In this document: piece after piece, positions 52,246-61,872 of the stretch
Layout of the letters: every line of letters begins with the position of its first letter
Numbering within the stretch: position 1 is the first letter of the stretch
NCBI GenBank assembly: GCA_045106475.1
Contig: JBGCEO010000035.1
Span: forward strand, 1-64,000
Length of the DNA: 64,000 bases
From: Granulosicoccus sp045106475
GTDB taxonomy: Bacteria; Pseudomonadota; Gammaproteobacteria; Granulosicoccales; Granulosicoccaceae
Reading direction: 5' to 3'
The notes under the pieces: model-generated
The model's database searches: none
What the model was told of the DNA's origin: nothing
What the model saw: the letters and a program-made list of their open reading frames with translations, nothing else
Program-made: the position numbers and the translations under genes

Positions 52246-54666
52246 TTAGGCTCTTACGAGTGAATTTGCCGGATCATACAGACATGTTGAACAGACGGTC
52301 GCACTGAAACGATTCCCCAACATGACAATCTCCAGCTCTGTAGTTTCATTGGCAAACTGAGGTGATACAAACGCATAAGCGATATTCTTGTTAACCCTGT
52401 GTCCAAATCCACCCGACGTTACAGTTCCGATTATTTCTGTACCGCTATAGAGAGAATCTCCAGCATGAGCTGATGCATAGTCACATTCAATAATCAACGT
52501 AACCAGTACCTTTTTGTTTCCAGCGGACATTTGATCTATCAATGCCTGTTTTCCCACAAAATCTTTTTTGTCTAAGGCTACAAAACGCTGCAAACCCGTC
52601 TCGATCGGATTGCGTTCGTAGATCAAATCTGCTTTCCAGTGTAAGTAGCCTTTTTCCAATCGCATGGATTCTGTTGCGTACAGTCCAAATTTCGATAGGC
52701 CGAACTCTTCACCGCCTTGATTTATCAGTGTCCAAACTAAAAACAGTTGTTCGTTAGGCACATGTAACTCAAATGCCAGCTCACCAGAGAAGCTAACACT
52801 CATAGCAACTAAAGACGCATGACCCAATGTCACCTCACGCACACTCATCCATGGGAATGCGTCGGCCGACCAGTCAAAACGCGGAGAAAGTGATTGCAGG
52901 AGCTCCCTGGATCTCGGTCCTGCGACGACCAGTACAGTATGCGAAGCAACCATCTCGTCAATTGACACTGTGTCGGGTTTAAACCGATTCAACCAATCTC
53001 TATCATGCCACTCGGAGGCAGCGGCTGATCCATACCAGTAATGATCTTCATCCAGCTTTGCTATGGTAGCTTCACTCAGAATGTGTCCATTTTCATTGAG
53101 TAGATAGCACAGGCTGACCTTCCCCGATTTCTTAGGCAATTTTCCGCATACCATACGCTCAAGAAAATCGGTGGCACCAACACCTCTAATGTCGAATCGA
53201 TTAAATCCTGATACTTCCATGATGCCTACATTTGATGTTATTGCCTCAATTTCCTGACCAACAATAGTGTGCGTTGGTGTATGCCGAAAACTATGTTCAT
53301 CAACAAAATCTGGCTGATCTTCCGGATTGAAAAACAGAACGCGCTCCCAACCGTTAACAACACCCCACTGTGCACCCTGTTGATCAAGCACCGGGTATAA
53401 CGGCGTTGTACGAGCAAGCCTGGAGGCAGGCCGATGCTCATGCGGCATGTGATAGTGGAATTCGTTTTGATAATCTTCTATTGCCTTTGCGCAGGTATGT
53501 TCAAGGTTGGCATATTGAGTAAACCTGCGTGGATCAAGGCACCAGGCGTCCCATTCGCACTCTCCGTGAACCATTAGCTGTGCAAGGATTTTCCCATGAC
53601 CACCAGCCTCACCAATACCCGCTCGCAAGCCGATAATGCAGTACGCATTGTCTACACCGGGTATTGGTCCCACCAGTGGTAATCCGTCAATCGTGTAAGT
53701 GATAGGACCATTTACAACGCTGTGTATGCCCGCTGATTGAAGCGCAGGCATCCGTTCAAATATGTGTTCCATGTTATCAAGGCAACGATCCAAATCAGAG
53801 GGACAAAGATCTTTAGTAAAATTTGGATCAATACCCTCCATGCCGAAAGTCTTACAGCCCTGCTCATAAACTCCGATCAACAGTCCATTTTTCTCCTGCC
53901 GACTATAGAAATCATCTCGCGGATCTCTGATGATGGGCACCTGCTTATCCAAGGTTTCAAGTTCGGGTAATGATTCAGTTAGGAAATACATATGTTCCAT
54001 TGAGGTAACCGGATGAGTGACCCCTAGCATATTGCCAACCTCGTTTACCCTGTAGCCTGCGGCGTTAACCACTTTCTCGCAGCTGATATCACCTTTAAGG
54101 GTATGAACGATAAATTCGCCATTAGGTTTACGGCTGATGTTCTCGACCGGGTTAAAGCGAGACACTTCAGCACCTGCGTGGCGCGCATGCCGAGCCAGCG
54201 CGAATGTGATTCCTGACGGATCAATATAGCCATCCATCGGATCCCACCAAGCACCAAGGATACCTTCGGTCTCCAGCAAAGGATGTCGTCTACCAGCCTC
54301 AGCAGCGTCTATAACTTCCATGTCTACACCCATACCCTGCGCAAGACCGACGTGATAATGGTAAAGATCAAGGTGATCCTGAGAATAGGCCGTTCGCATA
54401 CCTCCAGTAATATGATAAGCAATCGGATGCTCGGGATCAGCGCTCAGCCTCTGATATAGCTCGATACTATGCCGTTTAAGCCCGATCATGGTCTGATTGC
54501 CACCGAATTGAGTGACCTGTGCAGCTGCATGCCAGGTAGAGCCAGAGGTAAGCTCATCTCGCTCTATCAGCATGACATCCGTCCAACCCTCCTGAGTGAG
54601 GTGGTAGAGCGTCGAACATCCAGCGATACCGCCGCCGATGACAACTACACGCGCGTTGGTTTTCAT
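52246..54666 (-). CDS. Dimethylglycine/sarcosine dehydrogenase-like flavoprotein with GcvT domain
   Basis: The 806-residue protein has an N-terminal FAD domain (VVVIGGGIAGCSTLYHL, residues 7-23) with GSTWHAA, where His46 is the expected covalent FAD attachment site. The second half is a GcvT-like tetrahydrofolate-binding domain (GVATDFLERM, then MRLEKGYLHW and DFVGKQAL near the end). Such enzymes demethylate N-methyl amines such as dimethylglycine or sarcosine, passing formaldehyde to folate. The ATG at 54666 follows GGGGT; an ATG 24 bases upstream is less likely. It lies between the amidinotransferase-like gene and the divergent ureohydrolase. Confidence 0.88.
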   Translation of the reverse strand: MKTNARVVVIGGGIAGCSTLYHLTQEGWTDVMLIERDELTSGSTWHAAAQVTQFGGNQTMIGLKRHSIELYQRLSADPEHPIAYHITGGMRTAYSQDHLDLYHYHVGLAQGMGVDMEVIDAAEAGRRHPLLETEGILGAWWDPMDGYIDPSGITFALARHARHAGAEVSRFNPVENISRKPNGEFIVHTLKGDISCEKVVNAAGYRVNEVGNMLGVTHPVTSMEHMYFLTESLPELETLDKQVPIIRDPRDDFYSRQEKNGLLIGVYEQGCKTFGMEGIDPNFTKDLCPSDLDRCLDNMEHIFERMPALQSAGIHSVVNGPITYTIDGLPLVGPIPGVDNAYCIIGLRAGIGEAGGHGKILAQLMVHGECEWDAWCLDPRRFTQYANLEHTCAKAIEDYQNEFHYHMPHEHRPASRLARTTPLYPVLDQQGAQWGVVNGWERVLFFNPEDQPDFVDEHSFRHTPTHTIVGQEIEAITSNVGIMEVSGFNRFDIRGVGATDFLERMVCGKLPKKSGKVSLCYLLNENGHILSEATIAKLDEDHYWYGSAAASEWHDRDWLNRFKPDTVSIDEMVASHTVLVVAGPRSRELLQSLSPRFDWSADAFPWMSVREVTLGHASLVAMSVSFSGELAFELHVPNEQLFLVWTLINQGGEEFGLSKFGLYATESMRLEKGYLHWKADLIYERNPIETGLQRFVALDKKDFVGKQALIDQMSAGNKKVLVTLIIECDYASAHAGDSLYSGTEIIGTVTSGGFGHRVNKNIAYAFVSPQFANETTELEIVMLGNRFSATVCSTCLYDPANSLVRA

Positions 54667-54943
54667 ATCGACCCCATTAATGCCAGACACAGTTATACCG
54701 TGTTTTGCTAACTGCTGATTAGTTCAAATCGACACTGCATCGGTTTAAAATCTATCGCCCGGATGCCTGCGTATCTGGAGAAAATCATCACAGTGGTGCT
54801 AGTGACAGAGCACTGTTATCCAATACCGCATTGCTCTGGATTAGCATTCGGGTTGAGGATATATTTATACTGCTGACGCTATACTCAGGAGCAATCCCCA
54901 GCCTATAAGCTCTTTTAGCTTCGTTCTACAGAGATGCAATTTC

Positions 54944-55939
54944 ATGTCTGATCCACACTTAAACTCCATGATGGAAAATCTTTACTGGTGGGGAATTCCC
55001 ACTCTGTTCAGATGTCCAAACGAATCCCCAGCAGGAAACGACATCGCACTGGTAGGCGTTCCACATTCAACCGGAAACGGCACCACAGAGCGGGATCAGC
55101 ATCTGGGTCCCCGTGCGCTCAGGAATGTGTCCGCCGTTCAACGGCGCATGCACTCCGAGTTTCAGATCGACCCATGGAATGCTGCAAAAATCGTCGACGT
55201 TGGGGATGTGCCCTTTCCACGCGCCAACGATAACGAAGACTGCATCGAGCAAATCACCAATTTCTATCGTCATATTGACTCAGCAAAAGCACGCCCTGTG
55301 TCCATCGGCGGCGATCATTCAATTACAGGAGGGATCGTTCAAGCCTTAGGTAACGGCAAGCTTACCGACGGACAACCTATCTGCTTTTTACATCTGGATG
55401 CCCATACAGATGTATTTACCAAGGTGGATCACTTTCTGGGCGCAACAAAATCAGCTGCACATTGGGGAGCCTATCTTGCCGACGCAGGACTCGTAGATCC
55501 TACTCATTCCATGCAAATTGGACTACGCGGCCATGCGCGAACACTAGACTGGTTAGAGCCCTCCTATGAATATGGCTATAACGTAGTCACCATGAAAGAG
55601 TATCGACATCGTGGTGCCGCCGATGTGATCGCTCAGATTAAACAGGTTCTGGCAGATCGCCCTGTGTACATTACGTTTGACCTGGACTGCCTGGACCCCA
55701 CCATAGCACCGGGGGTCTCTAACCTCGAGGCTGGTGCTAAGGGTTTCGATATCGACCAGGCAGTAGAGTTGCTACACGCCGTGCGGGGAATGAATATTGT
55801 CGGTGGCGATGTTGTCTGCATGATGCCCACCAAAGACAGCCCAAACCAGATAACAGCACTAACTGCAGCAGCCGTCATGTTCGAGATGATTTCAATGATG
55901 GCCGAAAATCTGATACCTAATGCGAAAGCAACTCAGTGA
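54944..55939 (+). CDS. Ureohydrolase-family protein (agmatinase-like, atypical)
   Basis: The 331-residue protein has the arginase-fold metal ligands: His125 in IGGDHSITGG, Asp152-Ala-His154-Thr-Asp156, and Asp246/Asp248 in TFDLDCLDP, so a binuclear Mn (or Ni) site is intact. The Glu that normally grips the guanidinium group (VEVSPP in agmatinase) is replaced by Cys292 in GGDVVCMMPTKD. The entry loop HSTGNGTTERDQHLGPRALR also differs from agmatinase. It probably hydrolyses a non-agmatine guanidino or amidino compound. It is divergent from the GcvT-type flavoenzyme and closed by a terminator. Confidence 0.85.
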   Translation: MSDPHLNSMMENLYWWGIPTLFRCPNESPAGNDIALVGVPHSTGNGTTERDQHLGPRALRNVSAVQRRMHSEFQIDPWNAAKIVDVGDVPFPRANDNEDCIEQITNFYRHIDSAKARPVSIGGDHSITGGIVQALGNGKLTDGQPICFLHLDAHTDVFTKVDHFLGATKSAAHWGAYLADAGLVDPTHSMQIGLRGHARTLDWLEPSYEYGYNVVTMKEYRHRGAADVIAQIKQVLADRPVYITFDLDCLDPTIAPGVSNLEAGAKGFDIDQAVELLHAVRGMNIVGGDVVCMMPTKDSPNQITALTAAAVMFEMISMMAENLIPNAKATQ

Positions 55940-56000
55940 ATAAAATATCTACACAATCTCTATTCCAGGAATCTGCTCTACTCTAACAACATCAAAAAAA

Positions 56001-56032
56001 CAGCCGGCTCGATTGCGTCCTTTAGCCGGCTG
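56001..56032. terminator. Bidirectional intrinsic terminator
   Basis: CAGCCGGCT (56001-56009) and AGCCGGCTG (56024-56032) form a perfect 9-bp stem, with AAAAAAA on the left and CTTTT on the right. It separates the rightward ureohydrolase from the convergent permease gene and can serve both strands. Confidence 0.85.
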
Positions 56033-56084
56033 CTTTTAGATCGATCTGGTGATACACATTTATCTAGTGATCAATAGGGTTGAC

Positions 56085-57662
56085 CTAGTTTCCCTCAACC
56101 TTTCTTCGATACATGCCTTGTGCAATACGATCTATAACCATGGCACACAGCAGTATCGCTATACCCCCCAGTAAGCCCTGACCCTTAGCCGCATATTGCA
56201 ATGCCTCCAGTATCAATGCGCCCAAGCCCTCCGCTCCAATGAGTGAAGCTATTACCACCATACTCAGAGACATAAGAATGGTTTGATTTACCCCGGTCAT
56301 AATAGAGGGCAGAGCCAGTGGTAGTTCGACGTTTCTTAACAACTGCCATTTCGAGCAGCCAAATGCCACTGCAGCTTCCTTGGTTGTTTCCGGAACACCC
56401 CTCATTCCCAGAGCCGTTAAACGAATGACTGGTGGCATAGCAAATATCAGCGTAGCCAGAACACCGGGTGGTTTACCTGTTCCGAAAAACGCAATGATAG
56501 GTATCAGGTAAACAAAGGCAGGCATTGTCTGCATAAAATCCAGCACGGGTTCAGCGATGGCGTAGGCACGTCGTGACTTGCCAAACCATATCCCTAGAGG
56601 GATTCCAATCAATACACAAAGAAATGCACCTGCACCGATCAACGCTACTGTGATCATGGACATCTCCCATAAGCCCATAAAAGCCAGGTAGAACAAAGAC
56701 GCAGCTGTAAATATTGCAACTCTCGAACCTGCCAATCTATAGGCCATGACAACGATCACTATCATAACAACAGGCCAGGGAGTATCTATCAGCACAATCT
56801 CAAGCCCTTCCAGTACGGAACGTATAGTCGCTGTTATACCGTCGAAAACATCACTAAAATGTTTTGCTAACCAATCGAAACCGCTATCACCGTACTTGGC
56901 AAATACTGCCAGGTACTCACGCCCAACTGGAAATTCTGAAATCGGTATCTTCCCGCCCAGAAAACCACCGGTCAGGGCGGATAATTTGCCATCCGGATCG
57001 GCCACGGTAAACCGAAAAAGCGTTAACGGCCAAATCGCCAACAACATCAAACCACCAAACCAAAGTCCATTGCGGCTAGTACCCGATGGCACACTCTTTG
57101 GTTTGGCACGCCAGCGAAGATACTGCTTCTCGTACGCAACGTTTGCGTAAAGCCCCTCAAGAATCTTTATAAGCAGCAGCAGTGCAAGGCCGGTTAATAA
57201 AATGCTAGTGGCCTCGTTGCCAGCAAGTTCTGCCTGCTCGCGCGCTGTCTCAGCGACACGCTTGAGATTATCGGCTATTTTCTGCTTCGCGGCTGCACCC
57301 GCTGCATCTCCTGCCGCCAGGAGCTCACGCGCCTGAAGCTCTCGTTGCGCTATGTTTGCCGAGAGTTTTTCAAAACGTGCCAACTGATCAGCGCCCAGCT
57401 CCCCCCAAAGGCCGCGCCCAATCTGAACCAGCGCGAAAAGCTCGAGAACCAGGAACGTCCAGAAAAAACCCCACACGCCTCTGAATGCTGCCCAAACGGG
57501 ACCAAGTAAAGCGGCGGCCATATTCCACGAAAAAACCAGACCGGTGGCGTCCTGAATTGATTCAAAGGCTCGCTTATAGTAATCAGGCTTCTCGTCCACG
57601 AAATCTTCGATAGACGCATTGAGAGTTTTGGGCCCTAGCTCAAGGCCAGTATCGGTGCTCAT
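56085..57662 (-). CDS. Betaine/proline-type ABC transporter permease (ProW-like) with long N-terminal extension
   Basis: A 525-residue permease. The C-terminal 240 residues match ProW: IPLGIWFGKSRRAYAIAEPV, MQTMPAFVYLIPIIAFFG, MRGVPETTKEAAVAFGCSKW and IGAEGLGALILEALQ. The preceding 280 residues are unusual: two or more helices (residues about 45-85), a charged Ala/Glu/Gln-rich helical segment at about 92-145 that looks like a coiled coil, and further helices. E. coli ProW is 354 residues. Its start overlaps the ATPase stop as ATGA. Confidence 0.88.
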   Translation of the reverse strand: MSTDTGLELGPKTLNASIEDFVDEKPDYYKRAFESIQDATGLVFSWNMAAALLGPVWAAFRGVWGFFWTFLVLELFALVQIGRGLWGELGADQLARFEKLSANIAQRELQARELLAAGDAAGAAAKQKIADNLKRVAETAREQAELAGNEATSILLTGLALLLLIKILEGLYANVAYEKQYLRWRAKPKSVPSGTSRNGLWFGGLMLLAIWPLTLFRFTVADPDGKLSALTGGFLGGKIPISEFPVGREYLAVFAKYGDSGFDWLAKHFSDVFDGITATIRSVLEGLEIVLIDTPWPVVMIVIVVMAYRLAGSRVAIFTAASLFYLAFMGLWEMSMITVALIGAGAFLCVLIGIPLGIWFGKSRRAYAIAEPVLDFMQTMPAFVYLIPIIAFFGTGKPPGVLATLIFAMPPVIRLTALGMRGVPETTKEAAVAFGCSKWQLLRNVELPLALPSIMTGVNQTILMSLSMVVIASLIGAEGLGALILEALQYAAKGQGLLGGIAILLCAMVIDRIAQGMYRRKVEGN

Positions 57663-58708
57663 GCCTTACCTCCCTTTATTCCCTTCAGTAATGTCGAGCG
57701 GGTAATGACGCCTACGTCGTTGCCATCGTCATCAGTAATAATGATCGGGTTGTCTGACGTGGTCGAAATATCAATTAGCGTGTCGAGATCAGTGCCGTGG
57801 TGTACGCGCGGGCTTTGAGACATATCATCGATACTACGCGGTTTGAACTCGGCAATGGGTTCCATAATTGAATGCGCAAATACAAGCTTAAGCTTGGATA
57901 TACCTTCAACGAAATCGCTGACATATTGATCCGCTGGTTGAGTCACAATTTCTTCCGGCGTACCTATTTGTACAATGCGACCATCCTTCATGATCGCAAT
58001 CCGATGCCCTATGCGAATCGCTTCATCAAGATCATGGGTTATAAAGACAGTGGTCTTGTTCATCTCTGCTGATAGCGCCATGAACTGATCTTGCAATTGA
58101 CGCCGAATCAAGGGATCAAGCGCAGAAAATGGCTCATCCATTAGCAACACCTCCGGATCAGATGCTAAAGCTCTGGCCAGACCCACTCGCTGTTGCATGC
58201 CTCCCGAGAGTTCGCTTGGAAAGCGATCTTCATAACCATCCAGATTAACTTTGTTCAAACACTGCTGTGAAACGGCCCAACGTCTGGACTTAGGCTCACC
58301 CCGTACTTGCAATGGAAAACCAACATTGTCGAGCACGGTACGATGTGGCAACAACGCCATGTGCTGAAATACCATACCGATATGACGGGCGCGAAGTTCA
58401 CGCAATTCGTTCGGACTCATAGCCAGCACGTCTTTCCCTAACATCTCGATCTTGCCTGACGTGGGTTCGATCAGTCGATTGAGGTGGCGTACCATGGTCG
58501 ACTTACCAGAGCCAGACAAACCCATCACACAAAATATTTCACCTCGACGAACAGAAAATGAACAATCAGCTATACCGACCACACAAGCAAATTCTTCCAG
58601 AACTTCAGCCTTGCTCAATCCTCTGGATTCGATGGCTTTGAGAGCTTCATCGGCTTGCTCGCCAAATATTTTCCAGACATTTTCCAGAACGATTACGTCT
58701 TCAGTCAT
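57659..58708 (-). CDS. Betaine/proline-type ABC transporter ATP-binding protein (ProV-like)
   Basis: The 349-residue ATPase has ProV features: an N-terminal extension (WKIFGEQADEALKAIESRGL), Walker A GLSGSGKS, HMALLPHRTVLDNV, signature LSGGMQQRVG, Walker B LLMDEPFSALDPLIR and FITHDLDEAIRIG. A C-terminal CBS-type segment (IIITDDDGNDVGVITRSTLL) may sense ionic strength or nucleotide. It is coupled to the permease by ATGA. Confidence 0.92.
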   Translation of the reverse strand: MTEDVIVLENVWKIFGEQADEALKAIESRGLSKAEVLEEFACVVGIADCSFSVRRGEIFCVMGLSGSGKSTMVRHLNRLIEPTSGKIEMLGKDVLAMSPNELRELRARHIGMVFQHMALLPHRTVLDNVGFPLQVRGEPKSRRWAVSQQCLNKVNLDGYEDRFPSELSGGMQQRVGLARALASDPEVLLMDEPFSALDPLIRRQLQDQFMALSAEMNKTTVFITHDLDEAIRIGHRIAIMKDGRIVQIGTPEEIVTQPADQYVSDFVEGISKLKLVFAHSIMEPIAEFKPRSIDDMSQSPRVHHGTDLDTLIDISTTSDNPIIITDDDGNDVGVITRSTLLKGIKGGKA

Positions 58709-58814
58709 TAGGGTTTCTTTTTGGTGGCGGATAAAAGTTACTAATTAACTGAGCTAAACAACATGACCACTTCACTAAAGCGGTGCAAGTGGCCTGTTGT
58801 TAAAGCCTGCATAC

Positions 58815-58845
58815 CAGCCCGGATCTAGTTAATACTAGCCCGGGC
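58815..58845 (-). terminator. Stem-loop between binding-protein and ATPase genes
   Basis: AGCCCGG (58815-58821) pairs with CCGGGCT (58839-58845), enclosing a second short stem CTAG-CTAG. On the minus strand it follows the binding-protein stop, so it could keep that protein in excess over the ATPase and permease. Confidence 0.5.
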
Positions 58846-58853
58846 TTAACACC

Positions 58854-59810
58854 TTACTGCAACCAACTATCAACGGTTTCAGCGTTTTCTTCTACCCACC
58901 TTGCTGCGAACTCAGCAGGATCTTCCTTGTCAACAACCAGTGCGTAGGTCATGGAAGATACCGTGGCAGTATCCAACGATACATTGGCCAGCATCGCCGC
59001 AGCTTCCGGCTGATCAGTTTCCAACGAGCTTGCATAGTGAATGTGCAAAAACGCTGTGCTCCAGGCAACCGGCGCATTTGATTTACTTAACCACTCCGGG
59101 TCATCAGTTGGCTGAACTACAGTCCATTGAGCAGCATCGTGAGCAGGTTCCTTCAGAATCACAAGATCATGAAGCGCAAACATGTGGTGTGGGGTGTAGC
59201 AGAAGAACACAATGTTCTCATCCTTGGTAACTGCCGCGTCTACCTCTGCCAATGCCAGAGATTCGTCCATCTCTTTCAACATCATTGTGGCATCGTAGCC
59301 GTATGACTTAGCGCGTATTTTCTCAACATTGGTTGATGCCCATCCCGCAGCACCAATCCAGATTTCGCCCTTACCATCGCCATCAGTATCGAATGCCTTG
59401 GCAGTTTCCGGGTCGGTCAGATCACTTAGATTGACGATACCTGTGCGCTCTGCTGTACCTTTTGTAACGCACATCGCTTGATCACCCGCCACGCCGTTAG
59501 GGTTCATGCGGACAGTTTTCTTCTCACCGACGTACTGATCGTTCAGATTAGTTTGGTTAGGCAACCATACCTCTGGATGCACATGCATTGATCCTGAGTC
59601 CATTGCTTCAAACACAACAGGATTGGTCCCGTTTTGAAGCTCAACTTCTAAACCGAGATTGTTCTCTAACGCAACCTTTAACACATGAGCTGTAGCCAGA
59701 ACAGATGGCCAGTTAGGTACACCGATGACTACATCAGCCGCTTGAGCAACAGCTCCGTAAGCTGAAATCGCACCAGCACAGCTGATAGCAAGTAATTTTT
59801 TTGAATGCAT
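58854..59810 (-). CDS. Betaine/choline/carnitine-type ABC transporter substrate-binding protein (OpuAC/ProX-like)
   Basis: A 318-residue periplasmic protein with signal peptide (MHSKKLLAISCAGAISAYGAVAQA-AD). The mature part has VIGVPNWPSVLATAHVLK, aromatic residues such as Trp in HPEVWLPNQ and AAGWAST, and FFCYTPHHMFALHDL, fitting the quaternary-amine binding family whose ligand sits in a Trp/Tyr cage. ATG 59810 is preferred to the TTG 18 bases upstream because GGAG lies between them. First gene of a leftward SBP-ATPase-permease operon. Confidence 0.9.
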   Translation of the reverse strand: MHSKKLLAISCAGAISAYGAVAQAADVVIGVPNWPSVLATAHVLKVALENNLGLEVELQNGTNPVVFEAMDSGSMHVHPEVWLPNQTNLNDQYVGEKKTVRMNPNGVAGDQAMCVTKGTAERTGIVNLSDLTDPETAKAFDTDGDGKGEIWIGAAGWASTNVEKIRAKSYGYDATMMLKEMDESLALAEVDAAVTKDENIVFFCYTPHHMFALHDLVILKEPAHDAAQWTVVQPTDDPEWLSKSNAPVAWSTAFLHIHYASSLETDQPEAAAMLANVSLDTATVSSMTYALVVDKEDPAEFAARWVEENAETVDSWLQ

Positions 59811-59926
59811 TTTTCGTGATTTCTCCAAGTAAAGTGATAAGCAGCCATAGACAATGGCCTAAAAGGCCAATACAGGCAACCTCATCTCTATCCTACTGAA
59901 CCTGAATAAAAAAACCACTCATTACA

Positions 59927-60886
59927 TCATTTTCTTTGATGACGTGACTCACTTGCTACGCACAATAATTCAAACAACAGAGCTGCACCCGCCAGCGCGG
60001 TGTTACCTGCTGAATCAAAAGGTGGCGATACTTCCACCAGATCAGCACCCACGATATGTAAGCCCTGACAACCCCGAATGAGGAGCTGCGCCTCGAATGA
60101 TGTCAGCCCTCCAATCTCGGGAGTACCAGTACCAGGAGCAAAAGCCGGGTCGAGGCTGTCGATATCAAAGCTGATATATACCGGCCCATCGCCCACAACA
60201 CGACGCGCCTCAGCAATAGTTTTCTCAACACCGAGTTTGTAAAACTCCTCCATATAAACAACGCGCATTCCGCTATCGTGACTAAACTTCCACAGATTCA
60301 TATCATTGATTGATCCGCGTATACCGATCTGGATGGTTCTCGTTGGATCCAGTAATCCTTCCTCAACCGCTCGACTAAAGGGAGCGCCATGATGAAATCT
60401 GGACCCCATATAGTCATCGCCTGTATCGCAATGAGCATCGATATGAATCATGCCAACGGGTTGCTCTGCTGCAATCGCTCTGAGAATAGGCAGACTGATG
60501 GAGTGATCACCACCGACAGCAATGGGTAAGACATTGTGCTCGTAAAGACGTGTAAATGCTTCTTGAATGCTGGAATGGCTGCCGACAAGCTCAAACGGAG
60601 AGGGTACCCAAGCATCGCCTACATCGGCTACGCGACAGAGCTCGTGTGGAGAAATGCCAGTCGCCTGATTCTTCATACGAACCAATGTTGATTGATTGCG
60701 AACCTCCCTTGGCCCATGCCGCGCGCCCGGTCGACTTGTAACTCCGCCATCATAAGGGACACCGATAAGACCAATATCAACTTCTTCCAGTGATTCTCGC
60801 AATGGTGCTCGGAAAAAAGTGGGTATGCCCACATAGCGTGGGCGCATCATCGGACCGTCAGGATCGCTGCTTTTGGTGCTTGTCAT
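59927..60886 (-). CDS. Agmatinase/guanidinobutyrase-family ureohydrolase
   Basis: The 319-residue enzyme has all arginase-fold residues: His128 in VGGDHSISLP, Asp150-Ala-His152-Cys-Asp154, Asp241/Asp243 in SFDIDSLDPAFAPGTGTPEIGG-type sequence, and Glu285 in DLVEVSPPFD, which binds the guanidinium. This is the SpeB/GbuA/GpuA clade, releasing urea from agmatine, 4-guanidinobutyrate or 3-guanidinopropionate. It is 98 bases upstream of the betaine-type importer operon on the same strand, so the importer may bring in its substrate. Confidence 0.9.
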   Translation of the reverse strand: MTSTKSSDPDGPMMRPRYVGIPTFFRAPLRESLEEVDIGLIGVPYDGGVTSRPGARHGPREVRNQSTLVRMKNQATGISPHELCRVADVGDAWVPSPFELVGSHSSIQEAFTRLYEHNVLPIAVGGDHSISLPILRAIAAEQPVGMIHIDAHCDTGDDYMGSRFHHGAPFSRAVEEGLLDPTRTIQIGIRGSINDMNLWKFSHDSGMRVVYMEEFYKLGVEKTIAEARRVVGDGPVYISFDIDSLDPAFAPGTGTPEIGGLTSFEAQLLIRGCQGLHIVGADLVEVSPPFDSAGNTALAGAALLFELLCVASESRHQRK

Positions 60887-60989
60887 GTGGATTATTTATT
60901 GCGTTTGATTAGTTCGATTGCCTAGATTAGTCGAGGCAGAGTTTTCTACGAAAACGACTCTGTTCAGCTTACACCACCCTGGGGATCTA

Positions 60990-61685
60990 TTAGTACTGAT
61001 CCCGGAAGCAAAGCCAACTCATCCCGCTATCCCCTTCGTCACGACCTTTTGGCGTGATATCCATATAGTTGTAAGCTCCGTTAAGCATATCAGTACCACG
61101 ACTGTAGGTTGAATAGGTATGAAATAGCTGCCCATTCCGGTCCTTTGCAAAAACACTGATTCCAACCATTTCATCGATAAACCATGGTTGGTGTTTATAG
61201 TTATAAACAACTTCCCGGTCCTGCTTTTGTTGCTCAGAGAACGTTACCTGGTAATCCTGGTTAAAATCGCAATCCCCACTGGATAGCCATTTAAATGACC
61301 AGCCCATGCGTTCTCTAAACGCATCCAGATTTTCAATCGGTGCCGAGGATACAGCACAGAATGCGATATCACGCTGAGCAAGATGTAAATCAATACCATT
61401 GAAGTTATCTGCCCAAAATGAGCAGCTTTTACACGGCAGCTGCCAATCTTTGCCATACATAAAGTGATACACGATTAACTGACTCTTGTTCCCGAAGAGT
61501 TCTGATAAAGTGTATTTTGAATCAGCGTCAGTAAAGCAGTAGTTTTTCTCCACCGCGACCCACGGCAGCTCTCGTCGTTCGCGGCTGAGTTGATCTCGAA
61601 GCTGCGTGAACGCTTTTTCTTTCTGCAACAGCTCAAGCCTCTTATTCAACCAGGTTTGCTTATCCACTACCTTTATATCAGTCAC
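60990..61685 (-). CDS. DUF899 family thioredoxin-like protein
   Basis: A 231-residue protein with the DUF899 pattern RRELPWVAVEKNYCFTDADS, SQLIVYHFMYGKDWQ, Cys85-Lys-Ser-Cys88 followed by SFWADNFNG, and a C-terminal MDITPKGRDEG. The CxxC in a thioredoxin-like fold suggests a redox role; the biochemical function is not established. It is divergent from an HxlR regulator across 187 bases. Confidence 0.85.
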   Translation of the reverse strand: MTDIKVVDKQTWLNKRLELLQKEKAFTQLRDQLSRERRELPWVAVEKNYCFTDADSKYTLSELFGNKSQLIVYHFMYGKDWQLPCKSCSFWADNFNGIDLHLAQRDIAFCAVSSAPIENLDAFRERMGWSFKWLSSGDCDFNQDYQVTFSEQQKQDREVVYNYKHQPWFIDEMVGISVFAKDRNGQLFHTYSTYSRGTDMLNGAYNYMDITPKGRDEGDSGMSWLCFRDQY

Positions 61686-61872
61686 AATAAATGCCCCAAA
61701 AGTATGTCAACATATCCCAAACAACTCGTTAAAGATGCGTGGCTGGCTGTTAGACAGTTTAAGGAATTTGACTTCTTGTACAAGTAGGCAGTTAGCCGAT
61801 AGTTAGTACCCTTTTTGATACTAATGAGCTAGAGGGCGTGCAATAGATGCCAATACTAGAAAACAACACGGC

